Shown: in pieces, positions 22,304 to 36,100 of the stretch
Position numbering within the stretch: position 1 is the first letter of the stretch
Layout: each line of letters starts with the position of its first letter
Assembly (NCBI GenBank): GCA_037447605.1
Contig: CM074818.1
Coordinates: 2,376,595 to 2,440,594 of the forward strand
Length of the DNA: 64,000 nt
DNA from: Zygnema circumcarinatum
Lineage: Eukaryota > Streptophyta > Zygnematophyceae > Zygnematales > Zygnemataceae
Direction: 5' to 3'
Notes under the pieces: model-generated
What the model was told of the DNA's origin: nothing
Seen by the model: the letters and a program-made list of their open reading frames with translations, nothing else
Databases searched by the model: none
Position numbers and translations under genes: made by a program

Positions 22304-25300
22304 ATGGCGACCAGGGTGCTGTACAGGACGAAGCTTTGCTCGCTGTTTGCTCGCGGCAACTGTCCGCGGGAGGTTTGCACATTCGCTCATGGTGAGGAGG
22401 AGCTGCGGAGGCCGCCGCCTCTGGGAGATGGTGAGGCTCTTGGAACTGCCAACAGTTCTTGTTGTTAAGCATCTCAAAAGGTGAAGGTGCGAATGCGGGA
22501 ATGCAGGAAAAGAAGCAGAGCCTTACTGAAATTGACTCTCTTGTTCGAACGCTTCTACCGAAGCTTGACTATAATTACCTCGTGGGCGCGGTATTTGCTT
22601 ATCTTGAAGTCAGGAAGATGCTGGTATTGTTGAAACTCAGCAACTTGGAGAAGGTTACAGTAATTGGAAGAAAAAGACGGATTTTTTTTCGCCTATGGTC
22701 ATTAAATCGATAAATTCGTCCTATTTATCTCACCCGTTGTATTGGAGGGCTGGTGCTTCCACCAAATCGCCTTCGTTGTTTTTATTGAACAAAAGCGAAT
22801 TCCATATGTTAAACTTCCAATGGCCCTTCATTGCACGACTTTGTACACTGGTAGAGTTCCGACCTGTATTATTCGAAGGGTTATTCGTTGCATATGCCAC
22901 CAGCATCATTTCAGTGTGTATTCGTTTCAGGATATGCAGCAGACGAAGTTATATCTGCCTGATGAAACTTTATCTTTCTTCCTTTATCAATAAGCGCTTG
23001 TTATTTTGTTTATTTGTTCCAATTTCCTTGATCTGCATATTTCGCTTATGGCAGCTGGTGACGTAAGGTATGGAAGTTCTATTGTCTGCATTACAGGGTA
23101 TAATGTTACAGTGTTACAATGCTCGAAGGTCGCTTTTGCAGGGTTGGAATCAAAATGAGTATTCTTTCCTAATGCAGTTTTGCTAAGTTTAGTAGAATGC
23201 TTCGGATTCACATCCCTTTTGTGCAGTTAAGGCATGTGATTGTGAATCTCCTTTCATCTATAGAGTCTCAGCTGGCTTCATCCTTCTAATCTGTTGTCTT
23301 GGATGACCAGAGAGACACTCAGGATATCGTGGCGGTCCAGACCGCTTTGAAAGATCTTCCCGCCGTTCACCCGATGGGCGCCGCCGATACGACTCTCGGA
23401 GAACAACTCCTCGTATACGTGGTAAGTCGGATGTCTCTTGACAGTTTGCTTAATTGCAAGTCTTCCCTTAGTGCCCGCGTCTCGTACGAAGCAGGTTATT
23501 GCAGTTCCAAGCATCCTTCATTTTCTTGTGCAACTATTGAACTAGAGCCATGCATTGGGTCGTCGAGCAGTACTTTTGAGTTTTCTGTGGTTTGCTTTTA
23601 GCTTTCTTACATTAGTAACTGGAAAAGACAAACAACTTGATAATTAGATTATTTTGCGAGGTTTTTTTCCTGTCACTGTCGTTCTCAGCGTAAGCATATC
23701 GAGTCAGATTTTCCATGAGTGGAAGAAGGTGTTTGCTTTACAGGTCGTTCCCGGTCAATTTCACCAGTCAGACGCAGGAGCTGGTCAAGGTCACCTCTTC
23801 GTTCTCCACTTGTGAGCAGGTACATTTAAGTTTGCTTTATAAATTAGTTAAGGACCACATTTCATGCCTTGTCTGGTTAATTCTTCACGTAACAAGGCAA
23901 CAATCCTTTGCTAAGATCAGAGCATTCATGTTGCTGAACTGTTGCTCCATGAATGCCATTCATAATACCTGTTGTGAAGTTGTGGCTTGGCGTAGGACTA
24001 GTAACTTCATTGCTTGTCTTCTCGACAGTTCCAGCATGGCTACAGTGTTAGATGGAAGTTATAGCTCCCCCTGTTCATGTTTCTCATTATTATTCTGGAC
24101 TCTCGTACTTTAAGATTCATGAACTAGCGGAGTAAAGATTCATGATAGCGTGGTTCACTATCTGATAGTTCAGACAATAATTCTGCTCTGGTCAAGGTAA
24201 CAGACGTCTCCCTATGACGTCACGTTAATCCTTGGGGCTCAAGTATGCCTGTATTGTGATGTTTTGTAAATTGCAAATGTTCAACATGTCGAGGTCGTTG
24301 ACCATATCGACTTTTTGCTGTACGAGTCCTCGAAACCATGGTTTTCAATCGCTGACCTGACCTGCTCTCGTTGCAATTTGCAGTGATGGCGCGAAACAAA
24401 GAGAGAGCAAAGATGTGAAGCGTCATCGTCCTAACCCTAGCGAGCCTCGCATCGATGATTTTCCTATCGAAGGCCGGCGAAAGAATAACCGCGATGTGCA
24501 CGAGCCTCCGGAGAAGCTGCCTGCTCCGCTGCATGATGATCCGCAGGATGATGTCAGTGACCTGGAAAAAGAGGTGAGACATTTTTCAACGAGAAAGTTG
24601 TTTGGGTTTACTGCAATGCGCAGGAAATTTTGAGGACACTAGTCGTTCGTTATATATTTTTCTGATTCATAAACGGAGACACTTGATGGAAAGTTAGAAA
24701 GTCTTCTACTGAGCGGAGTTTTCCTTAAAAATTGACGCGTTTCATTTCGCATTCTCCCTGCAGAAGGAGGCATTGCTAGCGGAAATTCGAAAGCTGACGG
24801 ACACCAAGACGTTCTTTGAGGTATACATGAGTTACATCCCTGCTTGTTATTCTGATTGCAAGCAAACCTCTATTGGTCCAATGTATGGCCCAACACTGGC
24901 AGAAAACTCAGCAAATGCCTCTTCCAGACAGTGAGATGCATTATTAGGCTGGCAAGGGAAAGCTTCACACTATAATTATAAGCAGAGGTGGTGTTGAATC
25001 GACTTGACTTTACTTAACACTCCAGTCGAATATGGGTCTAGAGCTGCTTGCAGTCCTCAGTTCAAATTCAGGACGCAGGAGTCGGTAAAAACCGTTTTTC
25101 TTATTTTTGAAAAGTAAGGCGAAAAACATAAGAAAAATGCAGTTTGAAATACAGGATGTGAAGCATGATGGGTTATCATGCTATGATCTTGCAGGAGAAG
25201 TTGGAGCAGACGAGCAAAGGAGTGGAGCAGCTCTCTGCTCGCGCGCATGATCTGGAGTCGCGTTTGAATGGAGCAGAGCAGGACGCGCAGTCGTAAGATC

Positions 25301-28236
25301 ACTGCTTGTGTTGAACCTTTATTTGTATGTGCTTAGCAAGAACCATATTGAGAAGGAGCCGGGCCCTTCCCACGGCCTGCATGTGTCTCCCAAGTATTGG
25401 AGTATTTCCAACAGCCACCAATTTTCAATGGCGGTCTCAGAGACAGACCACGGGGTGAGTGATCCTATTGTTGTGTTGGTTTGAGGTTGTAGTGTGTGGA
25501 GATCCAAAAATAAACTAGGTGGAAATGCTAGCACTCGGATTATGTGTTGTGTGCCAGAAAGATGTTGAGAATTAGACTTTGTGGAAGTGTTTGGCAGTTT
25601 TGTAAGCATGAGCTCATTTTATTGACCCCTTTTGTTTCTCGGTTGTAGCCTTCATTGCTGTGTATTTCTGCTCAATTAAGTGATACGTTTTGGGGTATAA
25701 GTGACAGTTACGGAGTCGCTCATACGTGGAGGATGTTGACTTCTCAAGCATTGAATATTGAGTACCTTTTTGACCGATCGATCGGTTATATTCCTTTGCA
25801 GTTTGATAGGCTGGGTCTCTGCATTTCGTCCGTTCTCTCTATACCCTATTCTCCCCCTTAGTTGAGGTCCTGTAAGTGGGAGTTTTTACCTCAGCTGTGG
25901 ATCAAAAGTCAAAAGCTATTTCTCGGTAAAAGCAACCTCATAAGATTCTAAGGGGTGCCAAATTTGGCGGTGGAGGCATGTCTCTACAGAGATCTCGGGA
26001 AGGTCCGAAAGATTATTAAAGCAAACCAGCGCCTTGTGCGGGCGCAGGATGACCTGAAGAGGTGGCTCTTTCGTGCCTCAACGCAACTTTTAATCTTTGA
26101 AACTTGAAAAAAGTTTATGCTGCATAGGCTCCGAGTGCTGACGCAATTTACTAGCTTAATGTAGCATGGGGAATGTCAAGGGTTCATTTTTCTCATGTAG
26201 TATCCCAGAAATGATATAAGAAATTTTAGTTTTGCCTTATCCAACCCAGCTGTTGCTAGGCAGCAATAGGGCATTTGTCCTCGTGGTTTTAGTTTCTGCA
26301 TTGAAAATTTGCACATTGGTGAGGAGATCCTATATGCTTTTGCCCTATTACGTTTGGAACCTGCGTTTGGCAATTATTATTTGTACTACAGAACGCTTTA
26401 TCTTAAATATATTTTCACTGTGGCATTGACAATTGATAAGTTGGCGATGAAGAAGACTGTGACCGTGTCTTAGTAAAGCCTGTGCAGGTCTCAGAGCAAG
26501 CTGCATAAGATGGCAGAGGAAATGGCTGTGGAGGAGCAGCGGGAGGCGCATTCAAACCTTCTCAACACTACAGACAACAGAAAGACTGCAGGTGGCACTT
26601 CTGGGTTCGCTAGCGGTGGCCAACCTCTGGGAACTGCAGATGAAGAAATTGTTGTTGAAATGTCTCATGGGAGAGATGAGGATGTGCCCACAAAGGGCAG
26701 CGGTTACCATGTGGCTTTGGACCTGAATGAGCGACCACCTGAGAGTGGTACTGATTTCGCTCCTTTCGTTTCCCATTTCCGTCTGCCTTATGCACCTACT
26801 GGACTGTACCACGTTCCTGTATTGCCAAAAAGTGTCGAGGTTTGTTGATGGACGGTTTCAGTTTTTGGAAAGTTTCCCTACATTACTATTGTTTGGCTAG
26901 TGAAGATGTGTGGGCTTGTGTGTGCTTAGCTAGGATTTGATTTGGTTCTCTTTGATTAAACGCTAAAGTTTGAACATGCTGTTGGGAAGAAGATGACACC
27001 ATTTGAAGCCGTGATGTTCACCCTCCATCCGTTCTCTCCTCTCCACCTTCTTTGTTTAATGTTTGCAGGCGTTGAGCTGAATGGTGCGGATCATCGTTCC
27101 AGTGATCAGGTTGCTGGGATTCGTACTCACAGCGACTTTCACCCCGAGGAAGTTGAGGGTGGGAAAGGAGGAAGGTCCAACGCGTTGGCCAGAAGAGACA
27201 GGGAAGTGCGTGAGTATGCGCCCCAAGAAAGGAACTCAGATGGACAGACTCACAAGGTATGTGCCATCTTTACTTCAGGAAGTAGTGTTGGGATCAGCAG
27301 TCCCTTCTATGAGATGAGTTCTACAGGGTTGCTCCGCGTCTTACGAATTTGAACATCTGAGATGACTCTGAGAAGACATATTGGCTGTTTTGTTTAAAAC
27401 ATTTTAAACATTAACATTATTATTATTATTACATTAAACATTATTAAAATTGATTAGAAGACTCGATCATAAGGTCCATCCATCTGTGCCTGCACCCGTT
27501 GGAAACCAGTTTGAACTGTGTATTGTGCTCGTATTCCTTGTTGGAATTTAGGATTTCTAGGGATTTGTCACGAGTCGCGCCCCCTTGCAACAAGCTGCAA
27601 TACTGTGTGCTGCTCAGCTTCTGATTCTGTTTTGGGCTTTGTGGGATACTGCTGCTGTCTCCAGACAGTCATTTGCAGAAGAGAGAGAATGTTAAACATT
27701 TTGTCTGCAATTTGTCAATACAAACCTTGTTCTTTTATTAGTCTTCCGGCTAGCTACGAAGTGTAATAACACTTTTCTCTCTCTCGATACTGTATGTTCG
27801 TCTTCTCATCGTGCAGGGAAATTACATTGATTCTGTTCCTGGCTCGGGTCCGATGGAGATAGGAGAGGGAAGGTCGATCCTAGGGGAAAGGAGGATACAT
27901 GCAACAAGGGAGAAAAAAATTCTCCCACGAGTTGAGGGAGGTGATTACAAAGAACAGGTCAAGGTTGCTCTTGATGTAAGTGCTTCCGCCCCTTACCTGC
28001 ATTACACTCGCTGGGATGTCCTCTATTCCGCTTCACTGTGATATTTTGAACAGCGTCTCCTTCCTTGGGTTTTTAGACTTCTTCTACCAGCTACATTCGT
28101 TGAGAAGCCTTGCCTCTTGTCGTTCGTAGCATTGGAAAGGGCGTTCGCTGATGAGTCGTTCCTTCTGTTCCATTTGCAGGACATGCACAACCAGCTGGAT
28201 GATGACGTTGACATCGTCGCCCTCCAATGCGACTGA
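22304..28236 (+). CDS. CCCH zinc-finger protein with RS-rich and coiled-coil regions (plant C3H13-like)
   Basis: Eleven exons: 22304-22430, 23311-23421, 23744-23819, 24384-24573, 24764-24820, 25195-25292, 25990-26061, 26488-26747, 27069-27256, 27817-27975 and 28180-28236; 464 residues with every phase matching. Exon 1 gives one N-terminal CCCH finger (TKLCSLFARGNCPREVCTFAH, spacing C-x7-C-x4-C-x3-H). Exons 2-3 encode Arg/Ser-rich sequence (FERSSRRSPDGRRR, then repeated RS pairs), as in splicing-related proteins. Exons 4-7 are charged and predicted coiled coil (LEKEKEALLAEIRKL, DLGKVRKIIKANQRLVRAQ). The C-terminus is acidic: MHNQLDDDVDIVALQCD. Plant relatives are nuclear, probably RNA-binding proteins of unclear function. 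Exon 8 has a competing donor near 26839, but only the donor after 26747 preserves phase. Confidence 0.87.
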
Positions 28237-29384
28237 CTCAAGGGGCTCAGCTCAACCCAGCCTCGCCACCACCTTCAAATCCTCCTCTTGTGCGGCCCGT
28301 TTGCCGCCATCCTCAGATAAATTTTAGTGCTCCGCTTGTCCACCTCCCCCTGCCGCTGTCGCCTTAACAGTGTCACAGAGCAGACAACGGGATGTCGGCT
28401 CTGTCACTTGTTCATTGGGCAGTGGAGGCTGCATTGCTGCGACTGTCGGATGTTCGGCATTTTGCATTCAGCAGCCAGCCCTAGTACCGAAAGGAGAAGG
28501 AATGTGCTGTCAAGATGCGGCCCTTAGCGCGAGCACGAGTTTCCATTAGGCTTTGCTTTGAGGAGATATGGATATAACGAGCTTGAACTGAATGGAACAT
28601 TGTTTGCGGAAGGAGCTGCTCTACTTGACCTTGCCTTAACGGAGATCCCTCAAGCGGTGCGTGTCCGCTCACCGGTGTATGATGTTACGCGCGATGCCAC
28701 TCTACGCGTCCCTTTCTGGAGAGGTGATGTGAAGATGGGTTGTTGCCCTCTCCACCACTGTTGCGCTTCATCCCCATTGGCTGTTACTGCCCTCTTTCGG
28801 CGTCGCCCCCTGTCTGCATTACCCCCAGCTGCGTCTGCCCGCTGTCTGCATTTGCCTGCTTGCAAACTCTGCAATGAAGCGAAGGCAGTCACCCACGTGG
28901 CAGACAGCAGCTCACGGTTCGGCAGGGGCAGCTCTCGGCTGCCGCCCGTTTTGCAGCCGACCAAACACCTTCTCATCCGTCTGCTCGGACTGAAACGAGT
29001 CTTTCATCGGCTATGTTGCAGACAGACTGTCGTTTCAGCAACGTTCCTAAGAGATGCGATGGATGACAGTCACTTTTTCTATCACTATCTTAAAATGAGC
29101 AGCATTGCTAACCTTATTTTCCGCTTCCACATGCGGCCATGCCGAGACAAAATAAACGCCATACCAAGATGGCGCACCAACAATCCATTCCACGCTTTAG
29201 TCTGAAACAGCGGCTTGCCGCACCGCTGTGCACTATCCGTCCTAGCTCCAACTAATCGCCATTGCGGGTCAAAACTTGCGTGAGTTGAAAAGCTTTTCAT
29301 CTCCACCTCATTCCCGACAGGTGGAGAGCTTACGTTTAAAAAAGGAAAGAAAAATAAGTAAGAAAGCTCAGGCATGGGGTCCCA
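28237..29384. other. Convergent 3' region between the CCCH and TBL genes
   Basis: The two flanking genes converge here. A 215-codon plus-strand frame (28558-29205) is open, but its composition is unconvincing and it matches no family; I read the stretch as 3' UTRs and spacer. Confidence 0.5.
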
Positions 29385-31731
29385 TCAGAGCGCGATGCGA
29401 CCCAGTGCAAAGTTGTAGAGCGCCTCCACCCACATGTCGGGCACGCCCCCCGCACACCAATGCGTGCAGTCGTCCTTGGCACCCGGACCCAGCTTGCCGC
29501 CTGCACACACACCACAACCCGTCACTCCCTACGTGAGGGCACAGGCAATCTCTCTCTGCTTGCAACTGCTTCCGAAATTGCATAAATTGGCAAAAAATGT
29601 ATACAGTTTCAGCAAGAGGATTGAGCTCCAGCTTCTTGTGAATGAAGTTAAGCCGTCCCTTGTGTAGCTTCAAAAGCCCCCAGTTGGGCCCACCTTTGAT
29701 AAACCAGTTCTGCACTTTTGCGTCCGGACGGTAGAGGCTCGCGGTGGTGACGTCGAGCAGCTTCAGCGGCGTCTTGGCGGCCTTCTTCTGGAGAGCCAGA
29801 AGACCCAAAAACTCCTTCCCGATCTGCCCCACCTGCGTGCTTCTTCCAACCCGATCAGAAGCACTTCAAATTCAAACAAACAAACAAACAAACAAACAAA
29901 CAAAACAGGGCACACATCGCAGGTGCGGGCACAGATACGGACCTGGTTGGAGTTAAGAATGGTGTTGGTTTCGCAGAAGGAGCCCTTTGCGGCCACTCCC
30001 GTAGGCAGGTTGTAGAGAGTGGGAGAGGCACTCAGCAGGACGGCCGAACCCTTAAAGTTGATGGTCCGCAAGTACTGCGATATGGTGGCAAGACCCATCT
30101 CGTAGGCTTGCTGGTTGGTCAGTCCCTGCAGCTGCTTGCTGTTGGAGTACCATACTTTGCTGCCTGTGAACCACCAGCTCGTGGCCTGCACAGAGAGCCA
30201 CCCTCTGATGGATCAGAGCAGGGAGAGCTGTGTTACTCTGGCCAAAACGAGGGCTTTCAAAACAGCCACCAGTAAGCAACAATCCCTTCTCTAGTCGTTA
30301 CGGAGTAACGGAAGGGGTGGGGGAGAGGAAGGAAAGGAAGGAAAGGAAGGCCCTTTAGTTTTGATTTGGGTTTTGATTTTCGTCAACCTGGAAGACGATG
30401 ACGTCCACGAGGTTGGCGAGTTTCCCCCAACCCGGGTCCACTGCAGCAAGGTTCACGTTGTTCGCGCTTGAGCCGGGTGTAGGCGGAAGATTCTCCACCA
30501 TGAAGCGGGAAAAGGTTTTGATTATGAAGAAGTTCTTTCCGGGATACTGCAACGCTGAGAGAGAGAGCACTGTAAGGACCCTAAAATGCGCGCCGTGCTC
30601 ACCAAAGAAAAGCGCAAAGTCAAGGTCAAGGTCAGCCGACAGCAGCTAAAGGTATTGCTGTTGAAGGCGCCATAGCCAAGGGGTTGGCAGGGAGGAGAGG
30701 AGGGAGAGAGAGAGAGAGAGATGGGAGAGATGTCGGAGGCACCTCCTGCCCTCTGAGGGTAACACCGGAGATCGTCTGCTTCCAGGCTTTGAGTTTAACG
30801 CTGCCCGAATTCACGATGCAGGAGAAGGAGTCGCCGAAGTTGGTGGCAAGAGAGTCCCCCACGATGAGCACCTTCTTGTTTTGAAACGTTTGCGCCATCT
30901 TTGCGGCAGAAACGGAGTCCAGAGAGCAACCGGATGGCTGCAAGCCGGCAACAGAAGGTGGCGGTAAAGCGGAAGAAAAGAGAGCATAGGAGCATGGAAA
31001 AAGGGCGGAACAGAACCCAATTTGGATGCAAATCTTACCCTCCAGCTCTGCTTCTGGAAGTTCAAATTGGGTCTGGAATTTCCCTGGCAGTTAAAGTTGG
31101 TGCGCAGGAATGGGCAATTGCTTCCAGTGTATAGAGGCTTCGTGTTGTCCGCCTGCCATGAGCCTAATGTGAGGTTGCACAGCATCCCTACGGATAGAAA
31201 AAGCTCCCCCACCCAGGGATGCAGGTTTTGGATAAGCAAGGATGGAAGACTGAGCACTACAGAATCTGATCCTGATTGGGTCAGTCTATGTGCTAAAAAA
31301 TCAGATTAAAGGTGCTCAGTCAGTAGGGCCCGATCCGTTTTATAAGTATTGGCTTCTCACACGAAAGTAAGTCGTACAAGAACTGACAAAACCATGAAAG
31401 ACATGCATGAGAGATTATCTCCCTACGTTTCGTTTGAAAAAGCTTCGTCTTTTCATTGGTGCTGGCACAAAGTGTTCGTCATGAAAACGAAGTCTATTGA
31501 AACTTAACATAGATTGAGTGTTCATATTCAATGCTTCTTACTTTCACCAGTGTCAGCAATGCAAGGCACAAGCGCGGCATTCAGACTTCCAGCTCGTTCC
31601 CAATAAGCCACTCCGAGTTTGCTGGCAGGCTACCGCTTGCCGCGGGCAAAGGACATAGTTTCACCTTCCAGGGGAGTGCAGCCCAGCAGGAAGAGCGCTG
31701 CCAAAAGGGCCGTCCACACGATCCCGCCCAT
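29385..31731 (-). CDS. TRICHOME BIREFRINGENCE-LIKE (TBL) wall-polysaccharide O-acetyltransferase
   Basis: TBL proteins are Golgi type II enzymes that O-acetylate wall polymers. Seven exons: 31665-31731, 31039-31187, 30743-30937, 30388-30546, 29943-30185, 29694-29832 and 29385-29500; 355 residues, phases consistent. The N-terminus MGGIVWTALLAALFLLGC is a short signal anchor. The PMR5N-type domain follows: C-x4-G-x-W, then PLY, CPFLRTNFNCQGNSRPN and W. The esterase domain has the GDS motif in KVLIVGDSLATNFGD, SWWFTGSK, LLDVT and the C-terminal DCTHWC..G.PD, which supplies the Asp and His of the catalytic triad. It is shorter than most Arabidopsis members because it lacks a long stem. Its promoter is the GC-rich island to the right. 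The next gene on the same strand encodes another Golgi-type enzyme. Confidence 0.93.
29874..29903. repeat. (AAAC)n microsatellite in TBL intron
   Basis: About seven tandem CAAA units lie in the intron between the 29694-29832 and 29943-30185 exons, close to the splice sites. Confidence 0.7.
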
Positions 31732-33117
31732 CTGCACCGCACCCAGCTACCATCAAAGAAGGCGAAGGGGGGACACAGGATAAAGAAGAGAGGCAGATAG
31801 AGAGGGGGAGAGAGAGTGAGAGAGGAAATGGTGAGGTAGATTGCGTCTGTTGCCACTCAACTGGCTCTGTCAGTTCACCTCCACCTGCTATTCAAGAGAA
31901 GCAACTGAGCATTATCGCCGAGCTGTGGCAGCATGTAATGCCTTCAAACGATCCAGCAATGCTCCCCGGCCCCCCTTCCGCCTTCACAAGGCTGCAGCTG
32001 CTGCAAGGGTGCTCTACTCACCACGCCGACAGAATGGGAAGCTCCCCGCGCCCTCCCCACCCTTCCCTCCACGCTCTGTATTCACCTGCCCCTTCCCTCC
32101 CTCCCTCTTCCTCTCCCCTCTCCCACTCCCTCTCCCTCTCCCACTTTCTCTCCCACTTGCTCTCCCTTCCCCGCCGTCCGCGGTTCCGGGCCAGGGCGGC
32201 GGCGGCCTCCCTCCCTCCGTCCGTACGGTCAACACCGCCCTGTCACCAGTCCACCGATGATGTCACACTGACGCCAGTAGTCCTTGCCCGCCCGGTTCCT
32301 GTCCTTTGCTGTCCGTACACAAAGCCAATGGCGGACACGGAATAAGCGTGCGAACGTATGACTACGAATACTTTGGCGGGTAGTAACAGTACGGCCGGAT
32401 GAGGGCTCAAGTGGGCACTGGGCGGGCGGGCGGGTCCGATCCGGAACCAATGTACGAAATCGTACGGAAAAATTCACACGCGTGAAGTGCTAGCAAGGAG
32501 TTGGCAGGTTTGTTTTGGAATAAAGGTCGTTTTCGGGATGAGTGTGTTATTGCGTGTGGTCGATGAGGGCCCGCGGGCGACTGCCATCCATGCATGCATG
32601 TGAGGGAGGGAGGGAGGGAGGGAGGGAAGGAGGGCTTCAACGACGACGAGTGAGCAAGTTGTGAACGAAGCAGGACTCGCTCCCACTCTACAGACGTGGC
32701 CGCCGCCAACACTCGCGCGCCGTTTCAATTTCTCAGAGTTGTCTCGCTCAGCGTTTACGGAATTGCTGTGTGACAGGAGCACGGATTTATGGGGGGGCCT
32801 CCCTGCTGCAGGCAGAGGGCAGAGAGGGCTGTCTGCTTCTGCCATCCAGATCGACCCATGCAGACCATCATACGCCAAATGAGTGGTACTCTTTTTGAGC
32901 ATAAAGCAGTGGCGCTGGCTGCAGCACAGGCCCAATGCTCGCCTCATTTTTGTGCGTTTTATGTTTATGTTTTGTATTAAGCTGTGCCCGTGTCCGCCAT
33001 TGGCCGCCAGCAGACCGGCGGCAACCGCTTTCGGCTCTATCTATGCAAAGGCAGACAGTCAGGCAAGCAAGCAGGCGAGGGGTTACAGAGCAGGGTTCAG
33101 CTGTGGGTCGGTCAGTT
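31732..33117. promoter_or_regulatory. GC-rich promoter island of TBL and spacer to the glycosyltransferase stop
   Basis: Pyrimidine-rich (CCCT) repeats at 32090-32170 and a GC-rich block to about 32480 lie upstream of the TBL start. CGTACG occurs at 32222 and 32461, with related GTACGG forms near 32390. A GGGA run sits at 32604-32630. The remainder to 33117 is probably the 3' UTR of the glycosyltransferase. No coding exon was recognised. Confidence 0.5.
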
Positions 33118-36100
33118 TCATAGCGGCTTGAGCGGGTGGTGATGCCTTGCGCCCCTGCACACGACCTTCAAGCAGGCCAAGTCCTCGTCTAAGTTCCACA
33201 ACTCCAACTCTCTAAGGCTTGCTTCTACTGCTGCACTGCTGCTTTCTACGGACGAAGTCTTTTCATATGTTACAATCGAAAGCAGTCTAGAATCCGTTGC
33301 GTTGTCCGTAAGCGTGTACTCGTCTAGCAAGGCAAGCATGGAGTCGTCAATGCGGCCGACTACCAGCTTTGACTGCTCCACCACTTCATACAAAAGGGCG
33401 CCCAGAGATTCTGCAGACTCGCTCTGGTCGCCTTCCGCTGCAGACGCTCTGACCTTCTCTCTCCCCTCACTCTCACTCTCACTCCTCTCCATCTCCTGCG
33501 CTGAAGCTGAGCTTCCCTCCGTTTTAGCTGTCTCTCCTTGTCCAGAAGACGCAAACCCCCTTTTCCAGAGGGACGACTGGAGACCGATCAAAACATCGTT
33601 GACTGCTTTGCTGCTCTTGAAGTAGAGGAAGCCCCGGTAGTAGTACGCCCCCCTGTCAGCGACCCTCCCTGCAACATCCGCATCTATTAGATGGAGAGGA
33701 AGGGCCGGCGGAGATAGCCATGTGGTGTCAACGCTGGAGAAGACCACGTGGTATCCAAGCTGCAGGACGGAAGTTATGGCTTCCAGCTGCAAACTACTAT
33801 AGACCAACGCAGGCGAAGATGCCAACTCCCTCTGCTCGGAGGGATGCTCCATCTCTTCCTCCTTGTTGGGTTTGTTTGCCAACGATTGCGAGGGGGAATC
33901 CTTCTCTCCCTCCCCCCCCCTGTGAAGGTCGAGGGGACGCACAACAAGCACTGCATGGCCCCTCCGGGAAAGCTCTTGGGCTTCATCTTCTTCGGAAGTG
34001 ACAACAGCGTAGTTGAGAACGGGCAGTTTGGTTATTTGGCATAGCCAATTGCTGACCAGGGCAGGAGGCATGCCCAACGCGCTGACCAGCACCACTGTTT
34101 GGTTGGAATGCAGGGAGGCCAAGAACCCCTCCATGTTCTCAGTCGTGCGTGCAATTCTCCTTGTCAGCACCTCCTGTATGTAACCATGCACAGATAACCT
34201 ATCAGAAACAAGCTTACGTGTTGTGACGTAGACCCTATGGTGGCCGCATTCTGACAGACAGATTGTCAGGGTCTCATCGCGAACAGGAAGGATGAGACCA
34301 CAATATATCTCGTTATGCATCATCACCAGCGAGCCGGTTGATGTGACTGCTACTAACTAACCTGAAAGCATAAGTCGTATCGTGGCACGTTCCGCAAAGG
34401 CGGTAGTGTGAAGGGTTCTCCCTCCTCGCCCTTGCGCTCAGTCAGGAGGACAACATTCTCCGAACCTTCTCGATTGTCTCTGAGAAGCAGCAACCCACTT
34501 CACTGTGTGACGACGAGCCATCCAGGTCGGAAAACGCAGTGATAAAGACACCACTTTGCTGCTTCACAAACAGCAGCGAAACTCGAGCGAGCAAGGGTGT
34601 CTATGGCAATGGGAGTCATCATCTAAAGTTATAAACGCGGTTGACGCAGCGTGCTAGCTGATGAGTTTTTAGCTTTCTCATCAGTATTTGCAGCTGTATT
34701 GGCTTCTGCTAGCAGTTCTGTACACATGAAGCTCTGATGTCCATCTTAGAGCTATCAATACCTGAGTGAGATGGCAAACGTCTGCTCATACTCCAGTTGC
34801 GCATACAAGTTGAGATATCCCTTCGCATGCGCAAACTTAATAAACCACGGAATCCATATCTTTTCGCCGTACTTTCTGTACCAGTTGGTGGTTGCCAAAC
34901 CCTCCAGGTAAGGTTTTAGGTTGAGCGCCCTCTTCCTGTCATACCAAAGACGGAATTCCCGCCATGGCTGCGGGAACACAAGCTGTCCCCACGAGCTGAT
35001 GAGCTGATAAAGAAGCACGCGAGTGCTGTTGGCTACCTGCACAGCGTTGCCTCTTATTCCTACACAGCCAACCAAGAACAAGAACTTATCAGAAACTGTT
35101 TGGTGTCTATCTGCTCTGAGTACTTTCTAATACGCTTCAAATAAAATGCCTGGACAGAAATGCCATATTTGTAAGGATCTCTTTTAGCTTGGAGTTCCTT
35201 ACAGATGCCGAAAACGTACGTTTAAGGGCGGATGTGGTTGCAAATGCATAAGGCTCCTTGACCTCTCAACACCTCACCATCTCATCATCATATCATCATC
35301 ATATCATATATATATATATCATATTATATTATCATTATCATTATCATTATCATTATCATTATCATTATCATCTCTCTTTCTTTTTCTTTACTCTTTCTCT
35401 CTCTCTTGACCTCTTTTTCTCTCTTTTCTTGATCTCTCTTTTTTTCTCTTTTCCTGCTCCTTGGCCTTGGTCTTCTTAGACCGTTTCGAACAACGTGGAG
35501 TGCACCTCTTCAAAGCGCAACAAAACTGCCAAGGAGAAGCGAGGGGAGACTGACCTGGTACGAACTGAGGTCGCTGCAGGCTGATGCCATAGATTGAAGG
35601 GTTAAAATTTGCCGAATCAAAAAAAAAGGTGTTGATAGCCGTTCGTAAAAATCGATAATATAGAGGTGAAACTTCTACATCGTCCTCGATAATAAGTGCA
35701 AACTCATAATCTGATGTGGGCCACCAAGCTTCAATCCACTGTTCCTGTGACCCTACGTTGGTCCGTCTGGATACAGTTGCACTGATAGCAGCATCAGTAG
35801 TCTATTCGTCGTTGATATCGAGTGTCGACTGCCATTTTTTTTTTGGGTTCTCTAGCTGCTTTAACCCAGTGGATACAGCCACAAATAGTTTGTCTATTGG
35901 ATATTTTTGACCTAAGACTATGTGTGCGCAGTGAATAATGATCAATCTTTACTGGAACTTAGAAACAAGGAATCAAACGCTCTATAGTAGCAAATTACAT
36001 TACCTGTAATGGATTTCTTTAGGACCGTGTGGCCAATCAAATGAATCGAGAAAAGCAAGAAGCTCATGCGACTTCTGTAGCTTCTCTTCCAACGCAGACG

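Noticed and set aside
28558-29205. 215-codon plus-strand frame
   Set aside because: Falls between two convergent genes, unusual Cys/Leu/Arg composition without motifs; treated as UTR/spacer.
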